A stretch of DNA of 64,000 nucleotides from Syngnathus acus (Eukaryota; Chordata; Actinopteri; Syngnathiformes; Syngnathidae): the NCBI RefSeq assembly GCF_901709675.1, contig NC_051091.1, forward strand, positions 3,568,967 to 3,632,966, in the 5' to 3' direction. Shown one piece after another: positions 27,401 to 42,400 of the stretch. The notes below the pieces were generated by a model. It made no database searches. It worked only from the letters and a program-made list of their open reading frames with translations, and had not been told where the DNA came from. Both the position numbers and the translations under genes were made by a program. Every line of letters starts with the position of its first letter. The stretch's first letter is position 1.

Positions 27401-30400
27401 GTCTTCATTCCCTTGCAAATTCCGTCTGTCCGAGCTGTCTCCCCACACGTGGCTCTAACATAACAATGACTCAATTAGCACAACAGATGTTTTCATTTGG
27501 TACTAAGGGCACCTGGGAGGATGTTTTACATAAAGAGGCTCATAACATATTTCATTGGTTTGTTTAGAAAGGCAGTAAAACAAATATGAAGCGAAAAGTG
27601 TCACCTTGCTGACCTAAGCAGGAGATCATAAAAAGCAGACATGATTCGATTCACAAAATATGTTCCAAATGAATGCAATCCTTTGCTAGTGAGTAAGTTG
27701 ATGATTCAGCCCAAGCTGACCTGCAGAGCGGAGTAGATCATCTTGTTTGGGGTTAGAATAATAGTGGCTGTTGTTCTGGAAAATGTTGACTCAACCTCCC
27801 CATGTGGTGGAGCCTCCATCCTCCTATCTGTCCACTAAATAATTGGACTCCTCCAATCCCATAACAAATGAGGGATTTAAGGCAGTCTCCGTGGAAACAT
27901 AACCTTTGAGCAAACTGTACGACTCGTCTCCTTTTCTATCGCCGGGGCCAAAACGAATCTGCCGCCATTTGACGATGGAAAAAGACTTTTGTTGATTGCG
28001 GCAAGTTTGGACTCGACATGCTTTGAGGCTTCTCGCTGAAGACACCCCAGAAGCCAGACTGCTCAGAGACAGACAAGATGTTTCCATTGTGCCACCCCCC
28101 CGCAAATCCAATCCGCCTTCCTTCCCACCTTCCTTCCAAAACGCTGTCTTCTAAGACCATTCCCTGCTCTCGCTCTCTTCATCCTTCTGCTCTCTGTAAT
28201 CAGGATTCTTTGAAGCGATCCATCATGACGGATTAGAGAGGGACCTGCGGGGTCTTTGACCCGGGGTGAGGTGGAGGACAAATAATTAGACGGGGAATTA
28301 ACACAAGGCAAAACTACGCTGTTGTATTTTTGCAATCAGAGAAGCTTAACATCAGACAACTAATGGTAAACAATACCGATAGAATTTCGTACACTGATTA
28401 AAAGTTAACATCTCCATAAATGGACAGTGAAAAAATAGCTCTTTATTATTGGTTGGAAGAAATATGTGCAAGCAATTGAATCAGTGTTGAAGTATTGCAA
28501 GCATGTGACAGCTGAGCCAAACTCACAGGTGGGGAGGTCAGATGGAGCGTCTAAATTGTTTACATCTCTGGAATATTTCCTTTTTATGTCTGTTCTGACT
28601 ACACCTCATCTCGCAGTCTCACTTTCGAATGATTCTCATTGTTCTCATCAGCTCAGGCTAGCTTTTGCCTTTTAAAACGGAAATCATCTCAAGTAGCGCC
28701 CTCATGGCTAAATATGGTCATGAGTCGTCCGTCTCTCTGAGGCAGGCAAAAGTCGACGTCTGCGAAAAGGTGACAAGTGGCAAGAACACATACTGGTGAG
28801 AAAAAAGTAACCCCTGTTGTCTCTTTTGTTCTTGCAGGTAAGAGAAATTTCCTGTATGTATCTATGATCTGTCATCAAAGTTAAGTACAATTCTTGTCTC
28901 TTCCCGTCTGTCTTTACTGGACTTGTGTGTGTGTGCGCGCGTGTGTGTTATCCCCAGGGTACATATTGTTGTGACAGGTGCTTGACTTGAGCGGCATTAG
29001 AAGATCTGTAGCCCGAGTTGCGATCCAGGAGCTCCCATCCCGTAGCTTATGTCATGCCGCTTGTCAATCAAGCACAGCGACTGATTAGAGACACAAGCCG
29101 ATGCTTTCTCTCCTCCTTCTTCTATTGTCCGGGTCCTACAAAGGGAACCGTTTAGCCGAGACACTCGGGTGCCAGAAGGGGAAGAGTAGCTGTGTTAATA
29201 GAGACTTAACCTGAAGTGACTTGCCCTTTTGCATAATCCTTAAGCTTGCGCTTAAGAGTAACTTGCAGGCAAGACCGTGTCATTATTACAAGTTAAGAAA
29301 GCTAAGGTAAACAAATGAGTGAAGGTGGCTTTAATCGCTTCCGAGGGACCGTGCGGTGAAGCTCGGAATCGGAAAAAAAGAAGAATTATACCGTTTTAAA
29401 ACAACACCTTTAGGAACTCGTTATAACGTCGTTGTCAAACAATGAAACTTGCTGCACAATTGAAATAAAAACGAGACGTTTTAGTGGTGTTGCACTTATC
29501 CAACTTGCATCCATCTTTTCTGCGGTTATGCTGGCTGGGGCCTACCCCATCTGACTTTGGGCGAGGGCGGGGCACAGCCAGACCTGGTCGCCAGCCAATC
29601 GCAGAACAGAGTTTAAACTCATGAGTTCATTTTAATCCAATTCAATAAGTTTGTTTTGCTGAACATTTGATATGGGGGGTTTATTTTTGGGCCGATATCC
29701 AGAGGAAACACGGATCCCCACTAATGGGAAATACTCAAGTTGGTTTTGGAACGAGCGGCGAGAATCGACCCACATCACCACCTTCTCGTGCAGACACATT
29801 GACAGACTTGCCTGTAAAACCAAAATGTCTTGTTTACATTGGCGTACCACTGGTCCTGTTTTATTCAAGAAACACGCTAGTTGAGGGGGAATGTACGACA
29901 ATGGATTGACGTGAACTCAAACACGGCAAGACACGTGTATTCGATCACTCTTTCAAAAATACTTTTACCTCGCAACAGGGCGTAATCCCTACCCACCTCG
30001 ACTAATCACGCCACAGTTTCAAGAATCTATTGAAAAGTTTTCAATGAAAACACGGCAAACTACGGCAAGTGCCTGCTAAAACATTTCTTACGCTAATGTT
30101 TTCATTTTGCGTCAAATCTGTCTCTGCTCCATCGAGAGCAGTCGTATTACTCTCCATGATGCCAAGCGCTGTGCCGCATGTAATAAAATAAGACGTTGGG
30201 TTCTCCATCTACACGTGACCGCAAGAGCATAAGCAAAATTTACAGTTCACCGCGGCATGCAGAGACGCCTATTAGAGGAATCTGAGCTTAATATTCAATC
30301 ATTTTTCCCATTAGTCTTACCACATTTAAACCTCGGAGGCATTCTGCCGTGTAAATACTTGCCTGGTTGACATCATGGCTATACGTTTGCCATCACTCAA

Positions 30401-33400
30401 GGATCATACTCAGAGTGTGTTTAGGGTCCTTGCTTAAATACGCACATTAAACTCACGACTTGATTTGTCAGTTTTTTTTTTCCCAGCCGTCATCCACTTT
30501 GCCTGGACCGCACGTCCTTAGCCTTCGATAGTTTTTATAAACAGCGATGACCACATTTGCTCAAGGATCTAATCTGAAATTGTCTCTATTTTTAAGGTAA
30601 TGAATTCAATATGGAGCGTACGCTCTACGGAAATGACATAGTTGTGGTCCGGGACGCCTGTGAAAATGCAAAACGACTCGCGTACGAGCTTACAAATGGC
30701 TTCAACGGAGCAATAAAACATCAGCAGCAGCTGGTAAAAACACACCAACGACTCCTTTTGCACGTTGCGTTCGGGGCCTGTTTGGAGGTGTTGCCAATCG
30801 TTTCCAGGTGCTCAACAAAGTCTGATTCCACACCAGTCGATGGAGAATTTTCTTGTCATTATCTGCTGGAAAGTACAAAAGTATTTTTGCAAGGATTGAG
30901 TTGGTGTGCTCTCCACACTGGGGAGAGTTGTGGGGTGCCGGGCAGAGTTATGAGATGCAATCGGGGTGGTATCGCCAGATGACATGACTGATGAGTCCGG
31001 CGATGCTGAGGGAGGTGATAATGAGCTTTGTCTTACCCTGCCAAACGCTGCAAACAAACACGCCGCCATCTGTTGCTCTTACCGGCCTTCATCGGCACTT
31101 CCAGTAACTGCTTTTTTAGTAACAGATGAAAATAATTATCCCAAAAAATGTCATTTCCTTGTTCACCAACGCATCTTGGTGAGCCACTTATAGAAGACGC
31201 GTGATCAAATCAAATTTGCTCTTTGCTGATGAGCTGAGGCTTCATAATTAAGAAATGCTTAGATTGAGACGAAGCGGGAAATCAACAAGCTCTGGCTTTC
31301 AGTTCATCTTAGAGTTACAAAATGAAAAAAACAAATGATATTTTTATGGTAGTGTCATGCACGCAACAGTACTCCCAGCCCGTATGAGATTTAGAAATAA
31401 TAAGAAAAATACAATTAACATGATTTGATCAAGCGTGTAATCTTGAAATGCAGCAGAGGATGCAACATGAATGAAAATTACCAGACAGAAATTGTTGTCA
31501 GATTTCTGAATATCACTGAAAATTATAGATTGCATCGCTATCTCGGTTTGACAGTTTCTCAATTCAGGCCATTGCATCTAAAAAATTCCGAGGATGCAGC
31601 AATGCATATTTATTTTCTCCATTCCTCGTGTTTATTCTTGCAGCTATGTCTGCAGACAGCCGTGTAGTGTGTAGCGGTAATATTTGCCTGTGTTCAAAAA
31701 GATGACATGTGTGAGTTATGCATGAGTGACATCTGTTGATTCTCCACCTCAGGTTTAACTCAACTTCCTGTTTTCATCGTTATTAAAGAAAAAATCTGTC
31801 CCACTTTCTCTTATTCATCCAACTTTACATTTCTGAGTGAAGCTATTTCATCGCAGACAATCTGGAATTCTTTATTTCTCAGTTGTTATGAAATTGCGCG
31901 ATCCTGGCTTGTATTCTTCTCACTTTTAACTTCTCCCACAATGTAAAAACAATTATCGGGTCCAAACTTGGAGTGGCTTGTCATCCCCCGTATCAAGCAA
32001 CATCTTTTTTTTTTAAATGCACCCCTGTCCTCCCCGCTGTATTTGATCTGCCAGAAAAGTTCAATTGGATTAAGTGCGGTACTCCTCACACGCTCACGAG
32101 AATCAGGCTAGTCATTCTTCTGTCTCGTCTCTGATGTCCCAGTTGACGTGCATGTTTTTTTTTTCATTATTTACTTATTTATTCATTCATTTATTTATTT
32201 ATACATTTATTTATATTTTTATTATTATTCTTTATTTTTTTTATTTATGTTGGTTCAGTTTGATCTTTGGCTAAATCATTCTTGTTGTGTTTTCTTTTGG
32301 GTTTTTTTTCCACTGTTGTGTAAATCAATGCGGTCCAAATCTCGCATTAGGCTCCCAGAGAAATGTTTGCCAAAAAGTCTCTCGTGTCATTAAACACCAG
32401 TTCTACTCCGAGTTAAACAGTAACCCTTTATGTATCCCTCTGAGATGGTTCCCCGCTTTAGATGAAAGGCCGCACGCAGCAAAAATGGCGGCGACCGCAG
32501 CAAACAATACACGCCTGTCACGTTTGCATCCGTTCCCGTCGAGATTTATTTTCCCTTCCACATTTAAGCGTTTGGAAATTCTGCTGCAAGATGTAAGCTC
32601 GCTGGGCTTTATTGAAGCCATTTTCACTTCCCACTTTGTTTTATTTCCCAGTCTAACGTTGCGTCAGATCAGGGAATACTTTTCAATTCACTTCATTGGG
32701 AGCCTACTACTTAATATACCAACGGCCTCCCGAGCAAAGAAGGCAACAACAAGACGGGTTCGGATACACCGTGCAGCGCCGGTGTGAACTTCCTTCTCCG
32801 CCTGGGGCAGATTCTCACTGTAATTCTTTCCCTGGGAAAGTGAAGGATATAAAGATCGATGAGAAGGTTGGAGCCGCGCAAGCCCACCCCTGTGCGCCGA
32901 CCTTTTGTGCCATCGCTCATTCCCTGTATTTTCCTTCCTTCTCCAAATCCCGAGTCATCCTCTCATGCCCACCGGTAATTATGGCGGCTCCTCAGCTCCA
33001 CCGGCAGAAAGAGCTGTTTACATTGGGCCACTTGCCTCTGGCTCCATTATCCCTGGTGAGCAGACCGACAGTCATCAGAATGCAACCCACTTCGACCAGA
33101 TGCCCTCGAGGACGAGCTGCCCCAGACCCCCCCCCTCCGGCCGGGTCATGCGCTCCGCCCAAAACCTCCACTAGACTTTGTTGTAGTATCCACACGCTGG
33201 CTACGGTTTGAATTTCCCAGGCAGAAGCCAAGGGAGCCAGCCCCGTTGTGTAAAGTGAGCTGCAGTACTACTGAGTATACAATTTCTCTTTGTCATTGTT
33301 GCAAAAAAGGAGCAACGTTTGGTCACACACTGGCCGACAACCAATCTGTTGTTGGTGAGCAAATGATGTGTTTGGGGTTGCATGAGGCCCCACGTGTTTT

Positions 33401-36400
33401 TCGGCCTTTGGAACCAGGTGCATCCTGTCCACACATACACGACTTGCACTTGCACTTTCCCTTCAAGCAGTCCAATACGAACCTTGAACCGTTGTTACCA
33501 CTGCACGAGCAACCTTTTAACATCCTTGTGTTCGTCCGTGTGTTTTCCACCGCCCACTCTTTGCTTTTTTTTAGCAAAAGAAAGTGCAGAGTTCATCGTA
33601 ACACATGAACGTCTTCTGTAGTCAGGTGTGGCCTTGTGCTCTTGAAAGCATGCAGGCTTATTTTGAATGCAATTTTCACTTGGCAATAAGAGACCCCGAC
33701 TACATTTCACATTCAGGTGCAAAATCGCTGAAGCTGCAGTCATAAGATTATCTGGCAGCTACTCAAAAAAAAAAAAAAGAGTTTACGGGTTTTAGTTCCA
33801 ACTGTGGTAGTTCTGTAAAGTATTTCTATGCTTCTTAAACTATGGATATGATACAGCGTAAGAATGGTCTGGTAAAATAGCACGAGTCAGTGTTCAAGAA
33901 CTGCCAGCTGCTCGCAGGCTGGCTTTTCATTTTTGTGCTCAGCAGGTCTCCTCTCCAGCGAGGCCCGGACCTCACCACCACCCGGAAAATACTTGGCCGG
34001 AGGGATGGGGCAACCCCTAGTGGCCCAAGCATGCACATACAGTCTCTTCTATAAAAATAATAATAATCATGACCTTGTAGGAGTTTATATGCTTTCTAAA
34101 TTTTTAGCTTGAAGTAATATTCGTTTATTTTAGTAGCTGACTCGCTTTTGTTCACCGGCCAAAGGCTTGAGTCGTACGGATGCCATAGAAACATTTACCA
34201 AACACGTACTTATTTATTGCCTTTCTGAAGGTTTCATTTGATTCAAATGGAAATGCCAGAAATGTATTTGTGCTGTGGAAAAAGCTTACCGTTGTATCCT
34301 GTGGAAAAAAATCACTCGCACACATGCAGGTAAAGACGTTCATGTGATTCAGTGATGGATCACATGAAAAATTCTCATCTCCTGCTTAAAACATGACTCA
34401 TCAGAAGGGTCTGTGCTAATATGAAGTGACCTGACAGAGACATGTGAGTGCATTCTCACTTGATTGCCTGAACAATGCACGGCACTTGCTTGGCAGGCTG
34501 TTCACGCGTGTATGCCCCCCGCCCCCCTCCCCACACTGTCTCCATGACGATGGTTGCAGTTGATGTGGTGTTTACCTGGTCAGCCCAGTCTGACGCCAAG
34601 ATTGTCTGTCTGCTGATAAGAGCATAACTGACTGTGAGGAGACAGGAATTCAAGGTTAATATCGTCTGGCCTTATTTTACTTACGCTTTAGGCGACTCCG
34701 GTCCTCCTGCATGTTTTCTATGTCTTAATCGGTGCAGTGTTCCCAACTAAATATTCTCACCCAGTTTGAGTTGTAGGTCGTTTTTGGAAGGGCCTATTTT
34801 GCCACATGCTCATTCTGCCATTTTTGTTTTTTAAGGACTTTGACATTTTGTGGAGAGCAAAGGTTCAGCCAGTTCGGTTCACTCAATAGAACCTCCTGTG
34901 GAAACAAGCTGTGAATGATTATGTATGGACCCAGGCCGGTAACTGTAACTCATTTTCGAGTTGGCCTGCATTCCGTAACGTATATGTACTTGTTTGTGAC
35001 ACACTGCAGAACAGGTTCACATCTTTTCTTCACCACGTTCCTTTGGTTCTGTTGAATGTCGAAATGTACAACTTGGCAAATAAGAGGTCCCTCGGAGAAA
35101 ACTGTGGAAACAGAAGAGAAATTCCACTAAAAGCGATTTAGGGTGCAAGATTAGGATAACTGCAACTTTTTGAAGAGCACAAGAATAGCAGCAGCCCAAG
35201 TAGAGTGGACACTAATGCTTTTTCAGTCGCCCGCCTATCATTAGTGTTTTTGTTACCCTGAGCAGAAGGGCCAAGAGACACCGAGACGCTTGTTAAAGGG
35301 GGAAAGTGATGATCTGAATGTGCTGATTACAGACATTTGAGTTGAGCAGCAGTATGTTTTGGATGCCCCCCACTCCCCCAGGGCACGGACACTCTTAAAC
35401 TGCGTCATGCTAGACTGGAGCCATGGTCCCAATTCCCTAAGCTCCTTCACCTACTTTTTTCCCCCTTGTCTTTTCTTCCAGTGCAAACTGAGCCAGCTGG
35501 GCTCCTGGAAGTGAACACACACATGCACACACAGGAGGAATGATAATAAAATGCCAGAAGACGTAGAAATTGGGTGGGCGGTGTCAAAGCCACATTGAGA
35601 TTGATGTACCGCTGTAGAATCTAGCATGTAAACACCATTGTGCTCCCTCCTCCCCTAAAGGGCCCAACACTGGGATTGTCGTCTGTCAATAACCCCATTC
35701 CATTGTGCTGACCAGTTTTTTTTTTCCCTTATTGAGTGGCCTTTTATTCCCGTCTTCATTTTACTTACTTCAAATTGGAAGAAACCCTTCCCAGCTCAGC
35801 ATCACTTTGATTAACATCTCCAGTAGGTGGCGATATGAGCCAACACATGCTCACAATGCACTCAACTTAATCAGATCAATGTCCCACAAGGACTAACATG
35901 TGCCACAATTCTGTTAGTAAAACGATGTATTAAAACCTTTTTACTCAAAAAAAAAAGGCAAGGCAAGGCAGCTTTATTTATATAGCGCATTTCATACACA
36001 AGGCAACGCAATGTGCTTTACATGAAAAGGATTAAAAAACAAAGAACATAGAGCGTAAAAAAGGGAAAAAATACAGAATATAATGCATACAAAATCAATC
36101 ATAAAAAATTGTTGAAAAGTATTAAAAAACAAAGAACATAGGGCAAAAAAAGGGAAAAAATACAGAATACAATGCATACAAAATCAAGACTAAAAAATAG
36201 TTAAAAAGAATTAAACAAAAAAAACCTAAGAATTATTTATAAAAAAAATAAGAATATCAAGAATGCTTGTGATCAAACGTGAGATTGACATAAGATTAAA
36301 AAATGCTTAAATGAAGTCAAACATTTACTATATAAATTCTACATTGCTATTCCTCATGCATCTTTTTGGAATGGAGGCGTTTATCTCTGGTCATTGCTGT

Positions 36401-39400
36401 CATCCTCAAATAATGACCTCATTGTCCGTGAATAAAGTGTCGCAGCGCTCAAGTGTGTGGGTCTAAGTCATGTCACCTCTCTGTAGTAAGTAGTCATCTC
36501 TTTGAGGAATTGTTTTCTCCGTTTGTTTCCCTATTTGTTGCCCATTGTGAGCGAGCGTGCATACCACAGTTTGTTTGTGTTTTGTCTAAATGCCTTTGAA
36601 GGTGGAGTCAACAATAGAATTCCCAGTGCCGCTGGTATTATTTGAATAGGGTAGTTTGGGACAGATTTGTGATGTAATCGGGGGTTAATCTCTGCTCTGG
36701 TGCTTGCTAATCAGGCACTGGGGGCGGGCAGCATGTGTGTGTGTGTCAACCTCACTCAATAACATATTTTCACACACAATGACAAAATCCTCATATTAGT
36801 AGTACTGCAGCTGCCTCCAGTGCGCGTTTCAGCCGTAATCTTGTTACCAGAGTGCATTCAGTGAAAGGGAAATAATCGTATAGAGAGCAGTATTAGAACA
36901 CACTAGATGGAGTCATAACATTCCCGGTCCGGCTCAGGTTGCATAACAGGACTGTGTGAAGTTGAGCCATCTTGGACCAGGCTGCCAACTAAAATGGTTT
37001 TGGGCTCAGCAGACAGTGATGATCCACTTTACACCCTCAAACCTAGGAGGAAAGGCCTATTTGTGGTGGGGATTATTTGAAATGATTCATGTTCAAAGTC
37101 AAAACATCTTATCACAAGTTGTGTTCCTTCTTGTTTGCTGCGTGCACTCTCGTAGTTAAGTGAGAAAAAAAAAACGGAGAGCAGCACATCAGCTCTGGAA
37201 GGTGGCCCCCACTAATATGTTGCCATAGTGACGTTCAGGAATAGGTTGGGTTTCCTTGACGACAAGGGTACGGTACTGTACACTTTTCAGCATTGGTTGC
37301 TCTCTCCTTGCATGCTGTATTTCTGAGAGTCATTCCACTCGACAACTCGGGCGGGCACACATTAGGGTTCACAGTGACGCTCTTTTAACTTTGCTGTCAT
37401 TTGTTGGCCTCAGTCTGTTTGTTCTGTTGTCTGGAATCGTTTTGTCCAATTGGCAGCTGGCCACGACTGGCACATTGGCTAATTCCTCCTTACCTCTACT
37501 CTCAGAGGTAAAAAGAAAATATATGTTTGATAAATTACGATATGCTGGCTTGGAACTAATTTGATGTGGTGGCTGTGGCTGGTGTGTTTTCCAAGGCACA
37601 CGGTGAGAGATTGTTCTGGGCTTGACTGCCGTGTGGTCAATGACCTCTCACCTCGCTTGCTTTTCGAGGCATCCCGCCAGTGCTCAGACAGCCGGGCCAG
37701 CTATGACACAGACACAGCTTGATTGACACAATGTGTGTGTACCCCCCCCCGCCATCCCCGTCACTCATCTGTCCCACAACAATGCTGGATTGTTGCGGCC
37801 GATGGATCAGAGCGCCTCGTCGTTATTGAGTTGCAACACGTGTTGGGCGGCTGCACTCTCTTGACTAATTGAAAATGCAGGATTAAAGGGAGGCAGGAAT
37901 GTGCACCGGTGAACATGACTCCTTCTGACATGAGCAACAGTCGGATGGATCCTGTGGAAGATGATAGCCATTATAAGAATGGAAACAATTCTGAGAGCAA
38001 ATATTTGAGATGATTGAAATAAATGTAAGAGCATTTTAGAGCAGTCCACACGACCGGAAGATTTCTGCTTGCTTCTACGAGTCACTGCAGTGTTCATCAG
38101 GCGTGAAATCTCATGGCTCAAGTCCTAAATTCAAATGATTGTTTTATCACCTCAAAGACTCTTTATTAAGAGGAACAAATGACATCCTGTTAATTGTGGT
38201 TGGGCTCATCCTGGGGCTTTTCTGTCTTCATCTTTATCCGTCTAATCTGAAGTAAAAGAGCACTGATCACGATGTTTAGGCTTTCCTAAGAGGCGGTTAA
38301 GGTGAGTAATTGTTTCTTTCAGAGAGCGTCTGACCTCCTGAATGCTTTCTCTGTGCTCATTACTTTCCCTGATGATCTTAATCCCCTGTCTGAAGTCGGG
38401 CCCGTCACATGCACCAAAGGATCGGAGAGGTCACAGATCAAACCATCCCCCCCCCGCTCACCCCTAAAATCACGGCCTCCTCTACATCTCTCGCTTCTAT
38501 GCCTTCTTTTCCTCGTGCCTTGTGATTACAAAGCACCCCTTCGTCAACGCTCCCTTGTGTTCTTGTTTTGTTTTTCTCCTGTAGCGTTCTGCGGTTTCTC
38601 TTCTTGAGCTGGCCACGTACAAGCGCTTCCTTACCGTAACCATGACGATTATCAATTAACTATGATCTCAAATTTGACATCTTCTGGATCATGACATCTC
38701 TTTTTCGATCTGCTTACTGTCTCAGCAGGAGAAAAAATAACGACGGAAAATCCGTCACCCATTAGACCTCCGAGGTCGCCGCCTTGGTCTGATAAGGAGA
38801 TTTACTGAGTCGTCCAAACGTCTGCTAGCGTTTCTCGCACTTTAATTAAATTCTTGCGGCAGACTAAAGATTGGCATGAGTGTAAAAATTCTTCACAAGA
38901 GGTAGCTCTCATTAATCACGATTGCTTTTCAGCAGTTAAACCGAGACGTTTGACGAGTGTTAACCATAAAATCCATCATTGTTCTTCAGTGACCTCACTA
39001 GACCAGAACCGTTCCATTGGTCAAAACATTCCTGTTTAGGAAGAAGGCGTTCGAAATTGATGTGCTCGTGGCGCTTGCGTGCCTTATTCAAGGGCACCTT
39101 GGCAGGAGTCAGAACCAGAATCTCTCCGACAACTAGCTGCCATTTATTTTATCTGCAGCCGGACTGCAACTGTGACCCTCCGGTTCCAAAGGCAGCCTTA
39201 ATGTGCCTTTGAAATATATTTATGTACGTGCGCATCCCGTAGACTACCTGTGTCGATAATATCTATTTTTTTAATGTCCTGCTTGATTATTCTTCTGACA
39301 CGCACACAAATTACCTTTTGTGGGAATGTCACGGCATTTGGATAATAGGCTGTAAATATTGTTTATAGGACTTGTTCATCATTCACATGTGACCTGTTGT

Positions 39401-42400
39401 TTTATAGTCACAAAGGTTAGTTGGATATTTTACTAGCTCCATTATCATATTCAGCCATTGTTATTATTATTAGCTGTGAATACACAACTGAACACAAACA
39501 CGTAGGATGGTGTTGATATATTTCAGAGCAGACACATGAGAATTACTGAGCTTGTCTCGGTCCATCCAAACATTCGCCCGTGAAGCAGTCTTCTCATTGC
39601 ATGCTTTCACTTGGATTAGATATTGGCTCATTTAATCACTCAGCAACCCTCTTTTTTTTCTTTTTTTTTTTGCAAACTTGATTGACTACTCTTTGGAAAT
39701 GTGGTAAATCTGCCCACTAGTTAGTGGCAGAAGCGTGGGGGTCATACGGCAAAAACATGATGTCACTTCTGAGGTATAATGGTTGTGTAAAACGGTCAAC
39801 AAAAAGCTAGTCATTGTCAATGCACATTTATGTTTTTGACGGCCTTGGAGCTAATCGCTCTTCAGTGAATACAGTACACGGACATAATGGTTGTGTCATT
39901 ATCGCTTCTTTTAGCGTTCAATGAAGTTGTTGCGGTAGCTGTCGTTGCGACTGCGAGCACAAAGCTGACAGCTGTCTGATGAATTATGCACAGCTCAGTG
40001 TTTCAGAGAATACACACACGCCTACACACACCCACTTGAGAAGAACTGCATTATTTCACTACTTCATAGATTTAGTTTAGTAGTGTGTTCGTGTTTTCTG
40101 CAGTATATCCTGTGCCAATGCCTGATCTTATTCTCTCTCCTGGCATTTCCATTAGAGGGCTCGTGAGCATCTCTTTTCCCGTCATATCCTCTTCAGATTA
40201 GAAGGCTCATGGGTTTATCCCCCTGCCAAGTGGAAGGTAACTAAAATATGACCTAAATCGAATTCGGAGGATGTCACCTAATCTATTTTTTTTATGACAT
40301 TACCTTCCATGTTCACAGAGCAAAGCTGTTTGCTTTTAATTAGACAAAGCTGGCCAGTATCACGTTCGGACAGTCTTGTAACCGTGAGCGAAATGATTGC
40401 AATTTTACGGCATTACAATATTCAGCTCTAAAATGTGTCACTCTGAGATGTTTGTGTTACTTTGGCTGAAGTGGTGTCTCAAAGAAAAAAAGGGGGCAAC
40501 CGATCTTGACTTTCTGCAGTTTTGAAACGGTGACTGTATAGAACCATGGTTTATCTTAAAACCGGTAACTATCAGGTTAGTCATGAGCTGTGTTCTTGTT
40601 TAGATTTGTATTTGGTTTTGCATCAGATTGTTTCATTTTCATCTGGTTCTTGGCCTGGGCTGCAAATCGGGTCCACCTTTGCTCGTAAAGCCGCTCCCAC
40701 GTCTTCCAATCAGCTCCCTCGGCCACTTTACTTCCCCAAGTGTGCCTTGTTGTCTCGTCAGTTGGCTTGTATTTAGGTCCCTGCCTCCTTTCAGTCTGTT
40801 TGACCAGTTGCTTCTGTGTGTCGTTCTAGTCAGTTGTCCCCATGTTGATGGAAGTTTCGTCTCAATGCTTGTCTGTTTGTTATTTTATTTATTTGTGTTG
40901 AAAATTTGGGAGAGTTTAGTTTGTTGGTGTTGTTTCTGTTCCATAATCAATTCCACAAAAACGAAATAATTCAAACGTGCAAAATATGTTCATAAGATTT
41001 CCACTTGCGGATGAAGTCTAACTTGTTTGCCATTTAGTCTACTTTCAGCTACTAAATGGTCAAAATGCCAAACTGCCAAATGTGATAAATGAGTCTTGCA
41101 CCTCCACAGAAATCAAGATATAGCAGTTTTTACGCCGAGCACCTTACGTCTACGAAAATAGATCCGTAGTCATTATGAATTTTTAATATGGAGCCAGTTT
41201 TCCTTTTTCTTTCACTTTATCAGTTTCTGATCATCCTGCTGTCTGGACAGTGTATTAAGTATAGGGTGGAACTGAAGAGACCTAATTCCGTCTTTTTTTT
41301 ATCAGTCACAGCCATCGGTGTCCTATGTCTACCACCTCATCCCCTTCTGCGTACTTTTTCACCACATCCTGTAAAGTCCACAATGAAAAAAAAACCGCTT
41401 ATCGTGATTGCGGATGTTTAAGTTCAGCAACGTGGAGCTATTGGATATTTCCACAAGGCCGACAGAATTACTGAGGTCAGGTTATGCAAATTCCACAGAT
41501 GTGCAGTTATTAATCTTGTGCTTTGTGGACAAAGATTTATTTATTTGTGACCCCCCCCTCTGCACTCACCTTTGGTAAAATGTGAGGCAAACGACCGCTT
41601 GGCTCACTGGTGTTTGAATTTGTCATGAAGTAAATATTTATTGGTTTTGTACTATGACTGACTACTCAGTTATTGTTGTATGCAGTGCCTGTATAACAAA
41701 TCCAATCTTAATCCGAAACCATTTAAGCCTGAGCATATGCTGGCATGCATAAAATGTAGCAATAACACTCATTTATCTTGTTCTATTTAATCCAATCACC
41801 GGTGCCAGTTTAGCACAATAAAAAGCATATTGTTCGTTTAATTAAAAAGCAAATGAAAGGTGGTTAAAATTGGTATCTGAAAATACAGATAAATGTGTGA
41901 GGTGACTATCACCGTCTAAAGCTATTAATTAGAGTGATGTTTTTTTTTTTACCTGCAAACTCAAACATCGATGAGGTTAAAATATGTATTAAAAAAAAAT
42001 CCATCCCATTTATCATATCCACATTTATCAACACTGATTCTTAATAAAAGACGAGATTTCCAACCAAGACCAAGTGTTGTGAAATCATACAAAGATGAGC
42101 GCCACCTGATCCCACAGTCAAAGCAAAGCCATGGCTACTAAACCAGGCCCTGTGGGACACTGACCCAAGAGCCAACATGACTTTGAATGATCCGGATCAA
42201 ATGCTCTGGAGAACCACAACACCGTAGAAAACTTTTAATGCGCTCAAGTGTAAAGTGTTAATGTTTCGGATAACTCCCCATGCTACGTTTTTTCCTTTAT
42301 TATTGTTTGGTCTCTCCTACTGAGATAAAAATCCTCTTTGATACTGAGTCTGCGTCTAGACCAGTAATGAATAAAACCTGCCGTGAATGAGCAGCAGCAT

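Larger units (their letters stand above)
17225..29499 (+). other. pdzrn3: pdzrn3 intron 3, second part
   Basis: No supportable exon on either strand. CA/TG microsatellites occur near 19150-19163, 26416-26434 and 28924-28948. Overlapping open stretches near 26.2-27.4 kb (up to about 160 codons) are low-complexity, show no domain and have no clear splice sites; I treat them as chance. Confidence 0.6.

Noticed and set aside
26960-27448. 162-codon minus-strand open frame in intron 3
   Set aside because: Low-complexity Arg/Lys/Glu-rich stretch from purine-rich DNA, no recognisable domain, no conserved start.
32287-33211. Overlapping plus-strand open frames of 166 and 171 codons
   Set aside because: No domain, no splice sites in phase, Pro/Ser-rich composition as expected from a locally GC-rich intron segment.
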